Part shown: positions 11,587-23,049 of the stretch, one piece after another | How positions within the stretch are numbered: the stretch's first letter is position 1 | Layout of the letters: each line of letters starts with the position of its first letter | Source of the DNA: Zygaena filipendulae | Lineage: Eukaryota > Arthropoda > Insecta > Lepidoptera > Zygaenidae | Assembly (NCBI GenBank): GCA_907165275.2 | Contig: OU015660.1 | Span: 8,558,501 to 8,622,500 of the forward strand | DNA: 64,000 nt | Direction: 5' to 3' | Program-made: the position numbers and the translations under genes | The notes under the pieces: generated by a model | Database searches by the model: none | What the model saw: the letters and a program-made list of their open reading frames with translations, nothing else | What the model was told of the DNA's origin: nothing

Positions 11587-13196
11587 GCGAACTTTATAAT
11601 ATTATAATCAGTATACCGTAGGTAGGTAAAAGAATCCAATACTAGGTATGTATGTTTCAAACTGTAGGTGTTTATACAGTGCGATTTTTTTCAATATGAG
11701 AAGAATTGTATTGTATGTAAGAGTTGTATGCTCATTGCATTTTGTGCGGGGACGGCTGAGATCAACAACAAACAACAAGATTCATGAAAAAAAAATCTTA
11801 TTCACACAATAGTGGAAAACTACCCCAACATATAGACTGGTACCTATTCCTTCAAGAAAGCGCTCTACTTTATATTTAATGAATGTAATCCACATTTATT
11901 AAATGTACCTAAGTAGCTGTAGGTACATTTACTCTATATAAATACCTAACCAGAAATGCACACCAACATTGTACTGTTGAAAGCTGTGGTTGAAAGGAAT
12001 GACTTCTTGAGTGAATAGGTCTGACTCTCGGTTCGTTAGGGATCTCCCCTTTGTATACCCATATTATATTCTCTCTGACTAGTGACTATATATTATGTTA
12101 ACCGTACTAATACAAGACTTTAAGTTATTCCTTCTCACTAATTAAATAAGAAATTCTGGGTACGTATATACATAGTATATGCTGTTTATTTGACTAATAC
12201 ATAAAACCAAACGTATGAACGCCTCGAAAACCTTACCTATCAACAACATCATAAAGCTAATTCTAGCAGAGTAAAACCGTAAGCTCAGTCATAGGTAAAT
12301 CTCGTTTACCAAGTAACATATACATTTCTCGATATTATCTCGATAACTCAAAAATAAAACCATCGGAAGAAACACTGGAACCTGGCGAAATGTCATAACA
12401 CAAGAAACTAACCCTTTCACCATCATTCCCGTCTAATATCATAATCTACGAAGGACGTCAAAAACGTAATAATATTACGTTACACTAACACTGCACTGAC
12501 TTTAAATTTATTATGCATTCCCAACACAAGAAAAATCATGCCTTCAAAGCGTGTGGTCTGGTGGTAATGGCCATATTTTTGTAGCCCTAACTTGTTAAAG
12601 CTACCAAAACGTGGCGGTGTAAAGGTTAAATAATCTCCCCACTTACAACACTAAGCCGGACCGTCGTTCCGAGGTTATGCCAGGGACCAGGGAAGACAAG
12701 GGTCTATCCATGCAGGAGCGGTGTTCTGCTTAAGTAGAATTATTGGCACTCTGTACTCTGCAAGTCTGTTCCCAACTCTACCTACCTGTTACCTACTTGG
12801 TTAGTCCCATACCCAAGAGTAAATCATTGATACTTGGAATTAGTTGCCCCCCCAAAAAAATTGGTATTTAGAAACTAATTTAAAATAGTATAATTATACA
12901 AAGTATTTAATTGATTAACAATGATTTACGAATAATTTCATTTCCCAGTCTAAATTCGTTGGTAGTTAACTGTAAAAAATAGGAGCCTTTGTGAAGTAAA
13001 CAGGTAAAATTTCCACAAGGATGAAACCTCTGAAACCTGTAGTCGACTATATATATTTTGAAGGCAAGATGAGAGGCAATTATACTTCTGTAACAAAGTT
13101 TCTTGTTAGATATCAATGTCGTGCTCGCAAGAGTTGTTTGTTACTTTGTAAGACGGTCATACGAGATCCAAAAACGAGTGTACTTACATTCATCTT

Positions 13197-13345
13197 TTAC
13201 GTAGCCCGCGTTTTACCCGCGACAATTTCGGAATTCCCAGGGGAGTTACAGGATAAACTATAGATATAAATCTTCTTCATGAATATCTCCATCTATTGCT
13301 GAAAACTGCATGAAAATCCGTTCAGTATTTTCTGAGTTTATCGCG
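13197..13345 (-). mobile_element. Degraded Helitron-like fragment
   Basis: GCCCGCGTTTTACCCGCGAC followed by GGAATTCCCAGGGGAG; the terminus is lost. Confidence 0.5.
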
Positions 13346-13404
13346 AACAGACAGCGGTAGCGACTTTATTTTATATTATTTGTAAAGATTTTAAAACTAA
13401 ACAC

Positions 13405-13468
13405 AATTTTTGAAAGTACCGTACTGAGATACAATATTTTTAACCGTACCGTACTGAGATACAATTCG
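13405..13468. repeat. Short direct repeat GTACCGTACTGAGATACAAT
   Basis: GTACCGTACTGAGATACAAT occurs twice about 30 bp apart. Confidence 0.85.
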
Positions 13469-14354
13469 TCATTAGGACGAAAACTCGGTTGTCCTTTGGG
13501 ATCATTTCGAATATAGGGAAAGCAGATTTACATAAGCTCAGATTTACTTAAAATGAGTTTTATGCACGTACGAAATATCATTAAAAACGAAAATTGATTT
13601 TAATATACTCGTATAAGTAACAACAAGCTGTATACAACTTGTCTTCTAAAAACACATCTTTAAAGCTCTATAAGTTTATAATTAGATATTAGAATGGCGT
13701 GTTTGAATGAGGCAGTACTTTTTATTGATGTCAGAATTTACCATCATATCAATATTGTTACAGGAATAATATTAATATTTAGGTAGGTATTTGTAAAGTC
13801 AACTCTGAAAAGTATAAAAATGTTTGGTAGTTGACGAAGTATATAATTTCTTTTAAACAAATTTCCATTAGGTAAATCTTTAGGAGTGCCAAGTTAAAAC
13901 CCTTTTATTTTTAATTTTCACACTAACATTTTAATTTGAAAAGCTGCAGGGTGCCGAGGCCTGAGATACAATATTATTTTTTAATAAAGAATGCATTAGA
14001 AAAACCTCAGTCCATTACAATATTCTGTCGGATGCACTGCTGTTGCCTTGATAGCAAAAACCAGCCACGAAGCAATCAATTTCTCTACGTAAGCAACCGC
14101 AAAAACCTTGATTACAGTGTTACTCCGCTTTCATGCACAAATTAATATCTCACGTGAGGGAAATTTTTAATTAACATTTATGATACCTATTGTATTTGTA
14201 TTATAAAAAAAGTGTTTTTTAATATTTTCCTAGGATAGGCGACTAGATTTGTATATTATTTTTCATTATGATTTGTTGAATAGCTGCACAAATTACCTAC
14301 ATGTTTAGCTTCAATAATTTCAGCTAAAGGCAGCAGTTAAAGGTTTCTATATAC

Positions 14355-14971
14355 AGGGTGTAAATTTAACGAGGGACTTATTCAAGAGGGGTGTTCAGTA
14401 TCCGAATCCAGTCTCAAATATGTAAAAAAAATAAAAAAATGCAGAAAAAATAAATAAGAAAATTGAGCAAGCAAATTGGTTGCAGTGTCCTGACGGATCT
14501 TATCCTAAAGGTTATTCATTGCCCTTTTCTTTTGGATAGCCACTAGCGCGCCGGCAAATCCTATTCAGGTATAGGTCATTCACCTGTGTGAATCCACGGT
14601 GTTCTTTGTTATTGGTTATTTATCAGTGTTTTTTTTATCATTAATCATTTTTAAGTTATAACTAAGCAGATTATTGACGACCCGATTGGCGCAGTAGATC
14701 ACCATGTCTACACGCTAATCAGTGGGGGTGGACTTTGTGTGATGAACACAGGGTTCCAGTCTGGACGTATTTATATAGCTATAGTATTTTATATATGTAG
14801 GTAGATAATTATATTATGCAGTAGGTATATGCCACGTTTGCTTGGTTTCCACGATACAAGCTTTTAGTAGTTTACTGTGGGATAAAGTAAACCTGTGTGT
14901 TTCAAAGTGGATTATTTTTATTGTGTTACCAAGGATTCGAAAAATACCTCGTTCAAACTTACACCCTGTTT
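14355..14971. mobile_element. Element with ends ACAGGGTGTAA, carrying a SINE
   Basis: ACAGGGTGTAAATTTAACGA at the left is inverse to CGTTCAAACTTACACCCTGT at the right. The tRNA-derived SINE at 14677-14930 lies within. Confidence 0.7.
14677..14930 (+). mobile_element. tRNA-derived SINE lacking the box B segment
   Basis: GACGACCCGATTGGCGCAGT start as at 38184, but the segment with GGTTCGATTCC is deleted. The 3' part GCTTGGTTTCCACGATACAA is retained. Confidence 0.8.
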
Positions 14972-15564
14972 ATGTATTAGATTTGCAATTTAAATTAAAA
15001 CAAATCTAAAACTCATTAAAGATCGCTGCGTCAAGATTTTTATAAGTAAATAATATGACTTGGGTAATACTTACTTAGATAAAGTTCTTATTTACTCGTA
15101 AATTCCACTGGTTTTCGTCGCGAACTTCTCCTTCCATATTAGATTTCTTGAACGCGCCAGAAACATCAATCACAGCACCCTTATATTGATCAAATTACAG
15201 CAATATGTCGAAATGCTACACCATCTCTCACGACTCACAATTCTTCATATTATTTTCGAAGCGATGATATGAATTGAATTCTATGAATGTATATGTTTTA
15301 GTGTTTGAACTGATGCTTGGGGAATCACAACTACGACTTAAGGATAATTGAAAGCTCAATAAACAGATTCGGACTGGATGAACTTCAAACTATGACTGTT
15401 TTGATCGTCGAACAATATTTTCATATGTTACAATTATGCTACATAGATAAAGAATTCGAGAGTTTATTGCAAACTTACAAATAATGATATAAAAAAATTA
15501 CGTTGTACGATTGACAGTTCCATAAAAATGTCCTTACAGAAATGGCGTCGATAGATAAAAATGA

Positions 15565-15993
15565 AAAACCAGTCAAGTGCGAGTCGGACTGGCGCACGGA
15601 GGGTTCCGTACCATTATTTATAAAAACGGCAAACAAATCATGTCTGTTGTATCCCTTAAATATTTGATTCATTTTAAGTTAATTATTTATTATTGAAGTG
15701 AATATATAACTAAATAAGTATTCTGTCAATATTTCAAGCGTCTACCTGTTGCCGTCATCAAAATCGAGTAAAAACGAGCAAAAAAAATCACGTTTGTTAT
15801 ATGGGAGCCCTTAAATATTTATTTTATTCAGTTTTTTAGTATTTATTGTTATAGCGGTAACAGAAGTACATCATCGACCAAATTTCAACTGTCTGACTAT
15901 CACGGTTCATGAGATACAGCCTGGTGACAGACGTACAGACGGACAGCGAAGTCTTAGTAATAGGGCCCCGTTTTACCCTTTAGGTACGGAACC
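15565..15993 (+). mobile_element. Lepidopteran dispersed repeat, GGGTTCCGTACC to GGTACGGAACCC
   Basis: AGTCAAGTGCGAGTCGGACT and GGGTTCCGTACCATTATT at the left, GTTCATGAGATACAGCCTGG and GACAGACGTACAGACGGACA, and GGTACGGAACCC inverse at the right. A very common moth and butterfly repeat by my recollection. Confidence 0.75.
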
Positions 15994-16406
15994 CTTGCTT
16001 CATTCGAAGTGTTACCTATATAATTTTCATACGATCTTAAAATATACTAGGAATGCTCTGTTTAATTTTCCTAACTGTACCTACCTCCTACATAATATGT
16101 TATTCAATTTTACGTTTCTCACAGGTACACAAAGCAAAGTTATTCTAACTTGCCTCGCATTTGTTGATACATTTTATGTTGGGTTTAAATATGAAAGTTA
16201 TAGCATGAAACAACTCGGGACAACTCTACAATCTATATCTAGAATCGGTATATGCTTGTTATTTTGTTTCTAAATACGGTTAAATAAAATATATAAGATG
16301 CGTGTACTCAAGTATGTAATATCAACATAATTTATTTTAGTAGTTCAATTATTAAAGTTTTTTACCAATTTTAAGGTCAATTTCAACAAGTTTGTACTGT
16401 ATTGTA

Positions 16407-16756
16407 TACAACGTGTTAATGAATTAGCTGAAAACCCGATACACCCCATTTAAAAAAAATAAACAATAATATGATTAAAATATATTTTATGTCGAAAAAG
16501 TTTATACTTTAAAAGTTATTCAACATTAGTTTGGAGGTGACCTATCTACGAGATTCCAAGCGCTACGCCCGCGCCTACCGGTTCGATTTTTTTTTTGCGG
16601 GCGGCGTACGCGCTAAATATTGTATTATAAATAATTTAGACATGGGCTAATAAAAATGAAAAATATAACTTATATTAAAACATAGTGCGATCGATTCGCT
16701 AGTTGATTCTGAGCAAACTACTTTCTAGTTTTCAGTTAATTCATTAACACGTTGTA
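16407..16756. mobile_element. 350-bp MITE, ends TACAACGTGTTAATGAATTA
   Basis: The left end is inverted at the right (TAATTCATTAACACGTTGTA) and TA flanks both. A nearly identical second copy is at 43860-44212. The interior contains GGGCGGCGTACGCGC. Confidence 0.85.
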
Positions 16757-16995
16757 TACCTACCTATAGCATAAAATCTTGTCAACGACGAGTAATGTTA
16801 ATGAAGACAAAAAATAAAAAGTAATGAATGTAATATATCTACTTACCTTTACTTTCGAAAAGAATAACATGTGTAAAAATTATAAAGAGTAACATATTGT
16901 GTTAAACATTTTTAACATGTGACGTATCTATCTAATGTTTTCAAGTATCGCATATAGTTCTATACCTATATAAAGTAAGCAAACTAAAACATTAA

Positions 16996-17219
16996 CCGCC
17001 GCACTCAGAGTCGACTTTAATGATTACTTAGTTATGTATAGATTTTTAAAACAAAACTGCCGCAATCAGACAAGTTTAATAAATTAATGTTAATTGGCAT
17101 TTAACTAATTAAGTTACATCTCATTAAATGCCAATTAACATTAATTTACTAAACGTCTCTATAATATAAAAATCTATACTTAACTAAGTAATCATTAAAG
17201 TCGACTCTGAGTGCGGCCG
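16996..17219. mobile_element. CGGCCGCACTCAGAGTCG-family MITE, TAA duplication
   Basis: Ends CCGCCGCACTCAGAGTCGAC and GTCGACTCTGAGTGCGGCCG, flanked by TAA at 16993-16995 and 17220-17222. Near-palindromic throughout. Confidence 0.85.
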
Positions 17220-17611
17220 TAAGTTAAATAAATCAGAATAGTGCCATTTTTGTGATACTTTAGCACATTCCTTTATGCCCATATATAAAGTAGGTATTTC
17301 ATCCGAGTCTTTATGCTTTAATTAAATGCTTTATTGTTGAATTGAATTTTTACATAAAAATTATAATGCAAGCTTTTTTACAAAATATAGCATGAAACAT
17401 GAATTTAATACCAAAATTATAAATTGCAGATTTGTCGTTTTGGAGTAGGTATCTATTAAGTCTGACTTTTAACCTAGACAGTATTCACTGGAATAGATTG
17501 GGCCTAGTTTACCGGAATTTGGGTCACGTTGTCCGAATCCCGGACACACGGGTTAAATAAATGGAATCACCGTGACAATAGCTAGACGACAATCGCATAA
17601 ATGCACTATGT

Positions 17612-17775
17612 TTCTCCCGCGTTTTTTCGAAGTTCTCGCGGAAATTCCGGAATAAGAGTACCCTATGTCCTTCTCTTTACCCCTGGAAAAATTTCATGAT
17701 GATCTGTTGAGCCGTTAGCGTGAGAGCGTAACAAACACAAACAAACTCACTTTCGCATTTTAATAGTAAAGGATA
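17612..17775 (-). mobile_element. Degraded Helitron-like fragment
   Basis: TCTCCCGCGTTTTTTCGAAG, GTACCCTATGTCCTTCTC and GAGCCGTTAGCGTGAGAGCG. Confidence 0.6.
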
Positions 17776-18199
17776 CTATAAATAATAAATGTCTTTGGAA
17801 TACGAAACATAGTGGCTTTAATATTCTTGTATTTTTAACAAGCACTGTACCTTAGGAAGGAAAAAATTTTTATTAGGTACCTATTAAATTTATTGAATAT
17901 GATATTGCGAGAGACAAAACGTTTTTCTCTATAAATTGCACGTCATATTCAGCCAAATACCGATTAAAAAAATCTATTAATTTTTTTTCATCCTATAAAC
18001 GCTTTTCTTTTTACTTTCGTATATCATAAAAGAATTGAATCATACGACTATACTGATCTATACCGGGTCAGATAAAACACTTCTATTCACTTGACCATAG
18101 CGGGGTTGCGACAGAACGCAAAATTCCTTGGTATATAGCCTCAAACCAAGGATGTTTCAGATTCAGTCTGCTGATATTAATATTTTTAATTTGAAAAAT

Positions 18200-18285
18200 A
18201 TATTTTTCACTTCAGTAGCTCAAACATGTAGGTTTTGCTGCCTGAAATCAGTGAGCAAAATGCGATTTTGCTCCTTATCAAAATC
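18200..18285 (+). repeat. CTTCAGTAGCTCAAACATGT repeat, copy 1
   Basis: TTTCACTTCAGTAGCTCAAA to AGCAAAATGCGATTTTGCTC is identical to 45905-45975. It makes the two ORFs starting there look alike; they are not genes. Confidence 0.75.
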
Positions 18286-18574
18286 AAAATCACTAGGTGA
18301 TGGAATACCTAAGCATGACCCTTGCACATGATTACTTCTATACCAATTTTAATATTGTCCTTGTGTGCATTGTTAAATAAATAAATAAAGGTTAAAATCA
18401 AATAAGTTTTCGCTTTATTCTTTTATGGGGAAATAAATGATAAAAGATGTGAAAAATGTAGGTAAATTAAAAATACCTATTAAATCACAACGAGCATTAA
18501 AAACATTCCCACTCGTATTTCTCATACGTATGTATTTTCAATGTAATAAAAAAAAAAAAACCTCTGAACCCTGA

Positions 18575-18835
18575 AGTGAGTTTTATCCGCGTTTGCTTCA
18601 TACCGAACATAACTCTCGCATGCAGTCGTTGCCGGGCGAATAAATACAAAACTAAAAGTGAGTCGGTCTGTGTACTGCGCAGTTTGCGGTCCATTCCTCT
18701 CCCGTTTCAGAGGTTTACTGTGTAGGTGGGTAACACAGCCTAGCTTCAGTCGACACTTGTATGCCGAGCGGGCGTACTCGACCTTTGGCAAGGCCGACCG
18801 ACCGTAGCCTCCACGATTTCGCTAACTTGGCGCTT
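18575..18835. promoter_or_regulatory. GC-rich, CpG-containing patch, possible promoter or first exon
   Basis: About 260 bp clearly richer in GC than its surroundings, not matching any repeat seen in the window, with CTTCAGTCGAC (initiator-like TCAGT). No convincing coding exon follows. It may be the 5' end of a gene with long introns, or a degraded element. Confidence 0.25.
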
Positions 18836-19932
18836 TTTTTCAAACTCCGAAAGTTCAACAAAGCTGGCGTTGTAAAAAAAGCTAATAATATCCAGTGTCA
18901 TTGTACAATGTAGGAAGTATACGCGTAAACATTGAATAAACGTAAAGTGGAGCTATGATTAGTAAAACGTACCAAGGATTGTTCCTCAGCTTCGTTTCGA
19001 TTTCCTTCTCCTGCCACGTAAACGAGACGATGGCTAAAAGTGCCAGCAGATTTATGGGTGAGTTTAAGTGAATAATAGCGTAACTCCTTTCGACCATGAA
19101 ACATTTTAGTTATCTACTATTGTGCCAAAGCTCTCAAGCCCTAAGCTTCGTGCCTAAATGTGTTTTTTTAGGTCAAAACGTTTGTAAAGCAAACAACGTT
19201 GTTACTGAGATTTGGACATTTACTTACCGTAAAAGAAATCCAATTAGAGTAGTTTGTTATGCTCATAACTACCTATTTCAGAAAAGAAGAAAAGAAAGGT
19301 TTAAATATTAGATACAAACTAGCCGTCTCAGTTCGTTTCTCAAGGATTCAACTAGGTAGGTACTTTGTATAAGTAATATAATAAAGTACCTACTTTGAGA
19401 GTTTAAATATCAACAAACTCAAAAGATACGACTCGCTCTGAAATAAAAACTTCACTTTTTCGAAAGTGGTTAAAACGGAAAATTAATAAAAACACAAGAA
19501 TTATTAATGTGCATAGGCATATTTTTACAGTCAGTTTATAATTATTACCCATCTTGTCGAATTGGAAAATCGATAAGTAGGAACTTATGTACCTACAAAT
19601 TACCTGTATATAAAATAATTATAATTACTTATAGGTATTTAATGATACTAATTTGCAATCGGATATATGAACGTATGCTGTTTACGTTTTGTGGTTTGCA
19701 GTTTCCGACATAGTATACACATGAGTAAACATATTGGAAATACAAATCGAGTGGGTTTTCGCAGAGAGAGAGCGGATTCCCGCAGTTTCACTCACGTGAT
19801 ATTAAGGATTCCCTCGGATCCTCTTTATCATACCAAGATAATATACAATTAAATATATTCAGTATCGTTGTAAATCCAAGATGGCCGCTGCCACAAAATA
19901 TTTTTTTACAATTGGGTAGGTATTCCCCGGGG

Positions 19933-20260
19933 TATGAAAATCAAAATTCTAATTAGTCCGTCAGTAGGAAATAAAAAATAATAGACACGTATTTTTTGCT
20001 TTTGAAATTAATGAAAATAAACATAATAGGGATGTTGACAACTTTTAAAAATCAAAATTTTAATTAGTCCGTCTTTTAGAAAATTAAAAATCATTAGACA
20101 CGTATTTTTTATTTTTCAAATAAATGAAAATACACAGAGATAAAGCGCATTTAAGTTTAGGGTGGGGGCTCGTGAGGTTACTTACCGCTACAAGCCGCCA
20201 TAAAAATTGCACTAGTTAGTGACGTTTTTTGATTACGACTCGAAACTCAAACTTTTTTAA
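19933..20260. mobile_element. GACGTCAC MITE family: one partial and one longer copy
   Basis: Two successive AATTAGTCCGTC ends (about 19940 and 20050), each followed by AGACACGTATTTTTT. The second continues to GTTAGTGACGTTTTT. Confidence 0.65.
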
Positions 20261-20288
20261 ATTTTATGGCTTCTGATCTTCTTGTTTA

Positions 20289-20495
20289 CTAGCTGTTTCC
20301 CACGGTTTCACCCGCGTAAATTTCGGAGTTCCCGCGGGATTCCGAGGCAAAAATTACCTTATGTCCTTCTCTGTACCTCTGACAATGTGTATGCAAAATT
20401 GATCGGTTGAGGCGTTAAGGCGTGAAAGCGTAACACACATACAGACAGATAGACAGACAGAGTTACTTTCGCACTTAGGTATAGTATTATTAGGG
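20289..20495 (-). mobile_element. Helitron-like element
   Basis: ACTAGCTGTTTCCCACGG end, CCCGCGGGATTCC, then CTGTACCTCTGACAATGTG and the GTGAAAGCGTAAC block. Confidence 0.75.
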
Positions 20496-20565
20496 GTTAT
20501 TAGGTAAACTAGTGTCTGTTGGTTTGTAAATTGAAAGAAAGAAATAATTAATAAACAAAATTTTA

Positions 20566-20706
20566 ACAAAAAAATTAAAACCGACTTCCAAAAACACAAA
20601 ACTGAAAAGCTAAAAATAACAAAATACCGATTTAATCCAAAAGACAAAAACACACGAAAATTATTATTGGTTTATGCTACCACTGATCGGTTTGAATTCG
20701 GTGACA
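20566..20706 (+). mobile_element. Left arm of the ACCGACTTCC fold-back MITE
   Basis: Near-identical to 63092-63245, starting ACAAAAAAATTAAAACCG and stopping after GAATTCGGTGACAA. The right arm is missing. Confidence 0.8.
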
Positions 20707-20934
20707 ATAACCTTTAACAGTGTCGCCTTGCCGACCTTTGCCGAAATTTGTTATATATATAATCTTAAATCTATTGAGTCGGTGCTGGCTGCAGTTTACT
20801 TTGAAATTCGGAGGCCTGCAATAAAGAAACAATTTTTAGTTTAAAATATTATTATATTCATAATAAATATTAAATAGGTACACCTAGTAAGAATGTGAAT
20901 TGAAAAATTCATGCATGGAGAAATTTATACTCTA

Positions 20935-21112
20935 CTAGCTGTCTAGCTAATTTTTCGACCCCTTTTCATCCCCTCAGGGGTTGAATTTTCAAAAATCCTT
21001 TCTTATCGGATATGTACGTTATACAAAGAACACACCCTCCAAGTTTCAGGTCTATACGATCAGCGGTTTAGGCTGTACGTTGATCCATCAGTCATTCAGG
21101 ACATAGGATTTT
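20935..21112 (-). mobile_element. Helitron-like fragment, second subfamily
   Basis: ACTAGCTG end followed by CCCCTTTTCATCCCCTC, CACCCTCCAAGTTTCAGG and TTGATCCATCAGTCATTCAG. Confidence 0.75.
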
Positions 21113-21124
21113 ATATGTTAGATA

Positions 21125-21300
21125 GAAATAACTGTTCCCCCGAGGTTTCACCCGCGGTAATTTCAAAATTCCCGCGGGGTTTCCGGGATAAGACGTACCA
21201 TATAAGTCAAAATCGGTTCTGTAGATCCAGACATTACCCCTACAACCTCACAAACCCACAAACTTACAAACTTTACCTCTTTACAATATTATTAAAGATG
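21125..21300 (-). mobile_element. Helitron-like fragment abutting the previous one
   Basis: CCCCGAGGTTTCACCCGCGG and CCCGCGGGGTTTCCGGGAT mark the 3' hairpin end, directly beside the copy ending at 21112. Confidence 0.65.
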
Positions 21301-21426
21301 ACAAGTCCTTCACATCTTGATCTTTCCGTAGGTTACAGAAAGAAATTAATAGGAAATTGATGTTTGTGTTTTCGGAAAAGCGTTTTGTGTCTACGGGGCT
21401 CGTCACAACCCTTGACGTTATAAGAA

Positions 21427-22949
21427 TCAATTTGAACATAGGTATCTACTTACAAATTTTTTTAAATTTTCTAAACCATCGTTAAAGTTCTTTTTAATTT
21501 GCTCGGGATCAAAAGCATGCGACATTAGTTCAGTAATATCTCGCCCCTTCTCCTGTAACGTCCGTGTCAGTTCATTATTATTATTATTTGCGGGTGCGTC
21601 GCGTTTCACAAACGGAGTTGCGTAGATCTGTTTAAAAAAGTAAAAATTATAGCTAACTACAAAAATATGGAAAAATAAATATACCGCATACATTTTTTTT
21701 TCAACACACCCATGATAAAAAGATAATTTTATAAAATATTTTTTGAGTGCAATCAATAGGTAGGTAGGTACATTGTGAATGAATTATTAATCGGAAATAC
21801 CTTTTACAATATATCTGTATTCAGAATTGTAAATTTAAATGTTTTTTATTCGTTGGGATACGCGTAGAATCGACACCATTGCTTGTTTTACTCTTATTTT
21901 CTTAACTGACTTGAAGATAGGTAAACGCCAAAGTGGCATTATTTAATGAAAATTATGACAAAAAGTTCAGGCGCATTTCGTCCAATTCGCAAATGGTCTA
22001 ATAGGGTACTTGCATGAAATTTATAATAAGAAATTGTGTCAATATTTCAAAAATAGAGCCTTAGAAAAGCGTTATCGTGAAAGATTTACTAAAAAATTTT
22101 CTATAGTTTCCAAAATATTCAACTTTTAATTTTGTGAAACGGAACGTTGCAACAAAACACCAATCACAGCCAAGCTTGACACATGACGTCACTTTTATGT
22201 TTTTAGGAAACATTTACCTCTTTCAGAGAAGGCAAAAGAAACTAAGTACATACGGTCAACGCATATTTTCCATTTTCTGAAGTTTTTTTATTTTAAAATG
22301 CATCAGTAAGATGCATTTCGATTCTTTACTGGAACTTTTGGAAGTTAATTGACACAGTTCAACCTTAATTTCGCTTTTGGATATTGAAGTTATCTGTCTG
22401 TCAGTGTCACATGACCCTGTCAATATGACAGTGACATTTCTATCACAGATTAATAAAGCGTAATTTTGAATAAGAGACGTCATTCCGCGTTTCGGCGGTA
22501 AGGTCTAAAGTAGGAACTTTGAAACGCTCTATTTAATTAATTTATGCATATTTTTTTTTTCTTTTTCTTCTTTTGTTTAAGTAGGTCATATATCTTTAAA
22601 ATAGACTGAAAAAATAAATCCATGCAAGTTCCCTATTCGCAAATGAATTAATTCGCAAATGGTCCAATTCGCAAATGGTCCAATTCGCAAATGGTCCAAT
22701 TCGTAATTGGTCCAACTTGTAATTGGTTAGATAAGTGTACGTGTAGTTATTTTTACTATCAGGAATTTTTTTTATCAATTTTATTATTTGGTTAGCCATG
22801 AAAGTTGGTCGTGTACTTTCAAAAAACTCCGCTAATAAACCAACATACTAGGGAAACAAGGAAACCTGTTCTTTATGGAAGTATCTAAGTAAAAATAGTT
22901 TACTTACGCTGACAAGGCACACTGCGAACAGAACAATAAGTAGCTTCAT
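21427..22949 (-). CDS. Small secreted peptide with apolipophorin III-like prepro layout (exons 22908-22949 and 21454-21627 or to 21427)
   Basis: Exon 1 encodes MKLLIVLFAVCLVS and ends exactly at AGC|GTAAGT. Exon 2 follows TTTAAACAG, phase 0, and reads IYATPFVKRDAPANNNNN followed by a helical, charged stretch ending GLENLKKF. A signal peptide probably ends near IYA, and the KR before DAPA is a likely propeptide cut, as in apolipophorin III (signal, short pro-segment ending RR, then DAP). After KKF there is a strong donor GTAAGT at 21448-21453, so the coding sequence may continue in a third exon I could not identify. Read-through gives a stop at 21427-21429 and about 80 residues. The product is too short for a full apolipophorin III (about 165 residues). 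Function is unknown; a secreted amphipathic peptide is the most I can claim. Confidence 0.7.
21454..21627 (-). CDS. Small secreted peptide, exon 2
   Basis: Encodes the end of the signal peptide, the TPFVKR pro-segment, DAPA, an Asn run and a likely amphipathic helix (ELTRTLQEKGRDITELMSH and on). The donor TTT|GTAAGT is at its end; if unspliced, the frame adds VSRYLCSN and stops at 21427. Confidence 0.7.
22635..22730. repeat. 16-bp minisatellite, six units
   Basis: Consecutive copies of ATTCGCAAATGGTCCA (16 bp) with units 1, 5 and 6 diverged. It lies in the intron of the small secreted peptide gene. A related single unit is near 21980-22000. Confidence 0.9.
22908..22949 (-). CDS. Small secreted peptide, exon 1 (signal peptide)
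   Basis: Fourteen codons, MKLLIVLFAVCLVS, with a hydrophobic core and a perfect GTAAGT donor in phase 0. The exon sits about 70 bp downstream of a TCAGT initiator. Confidence 0.75.
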
Positions 22950-23016
22950 TTTGCTATTTGTAATATTTTAACCACTCTAAAAGTAAACGAACTGGACAAT
23001 ACGAGAATATTTCCAC

Positions 23017-23049
23017 ACTGACACTGTTGTGGACACGTTTGCTCTTTAT
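23017..23049 (-). promoter_or_regulatory. Core promoter of the small secreted peptide gene
   Basis: On the minus strand CATAAAG (23043-23049) is a TATA-like box. About 28 bp downstream lies TCAGT (23017-23021), the arthropod initiator consensus. The ATG follows about 70 bp later. This spacing fits a TATA/Inr promoter. Confidence 0.55.

Larger units (their letters stand above)
11590..14350. other. Mostly unrecognised intergenic sequence
   Basis: Holds only a degraded Helitron piece and a short direct repeat. ORFs at 12907-13263 and 13936-14145 show no family signature. Confidence 0.5.
17780..19930. other. Mostly unrecognised intergenic sequence
   Basis: Contains the 18200 repeat and the GC-rich patch at 18575-18835; a Helitron-like scrap may be at 19775-19830. 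No coding exon supported. Confidence 0.45.

Noticed and set aside
15995..16273. 92-codon plus ORF
   Set aside because: AT-rich composition, no domain or splice context, immediately after a dispersed repeat.
18128..18331. 67-codon ORF similar to the one at 45797-45994
   Set aside because: Similarity is due to a shared non-coding repeat, not a protein family.
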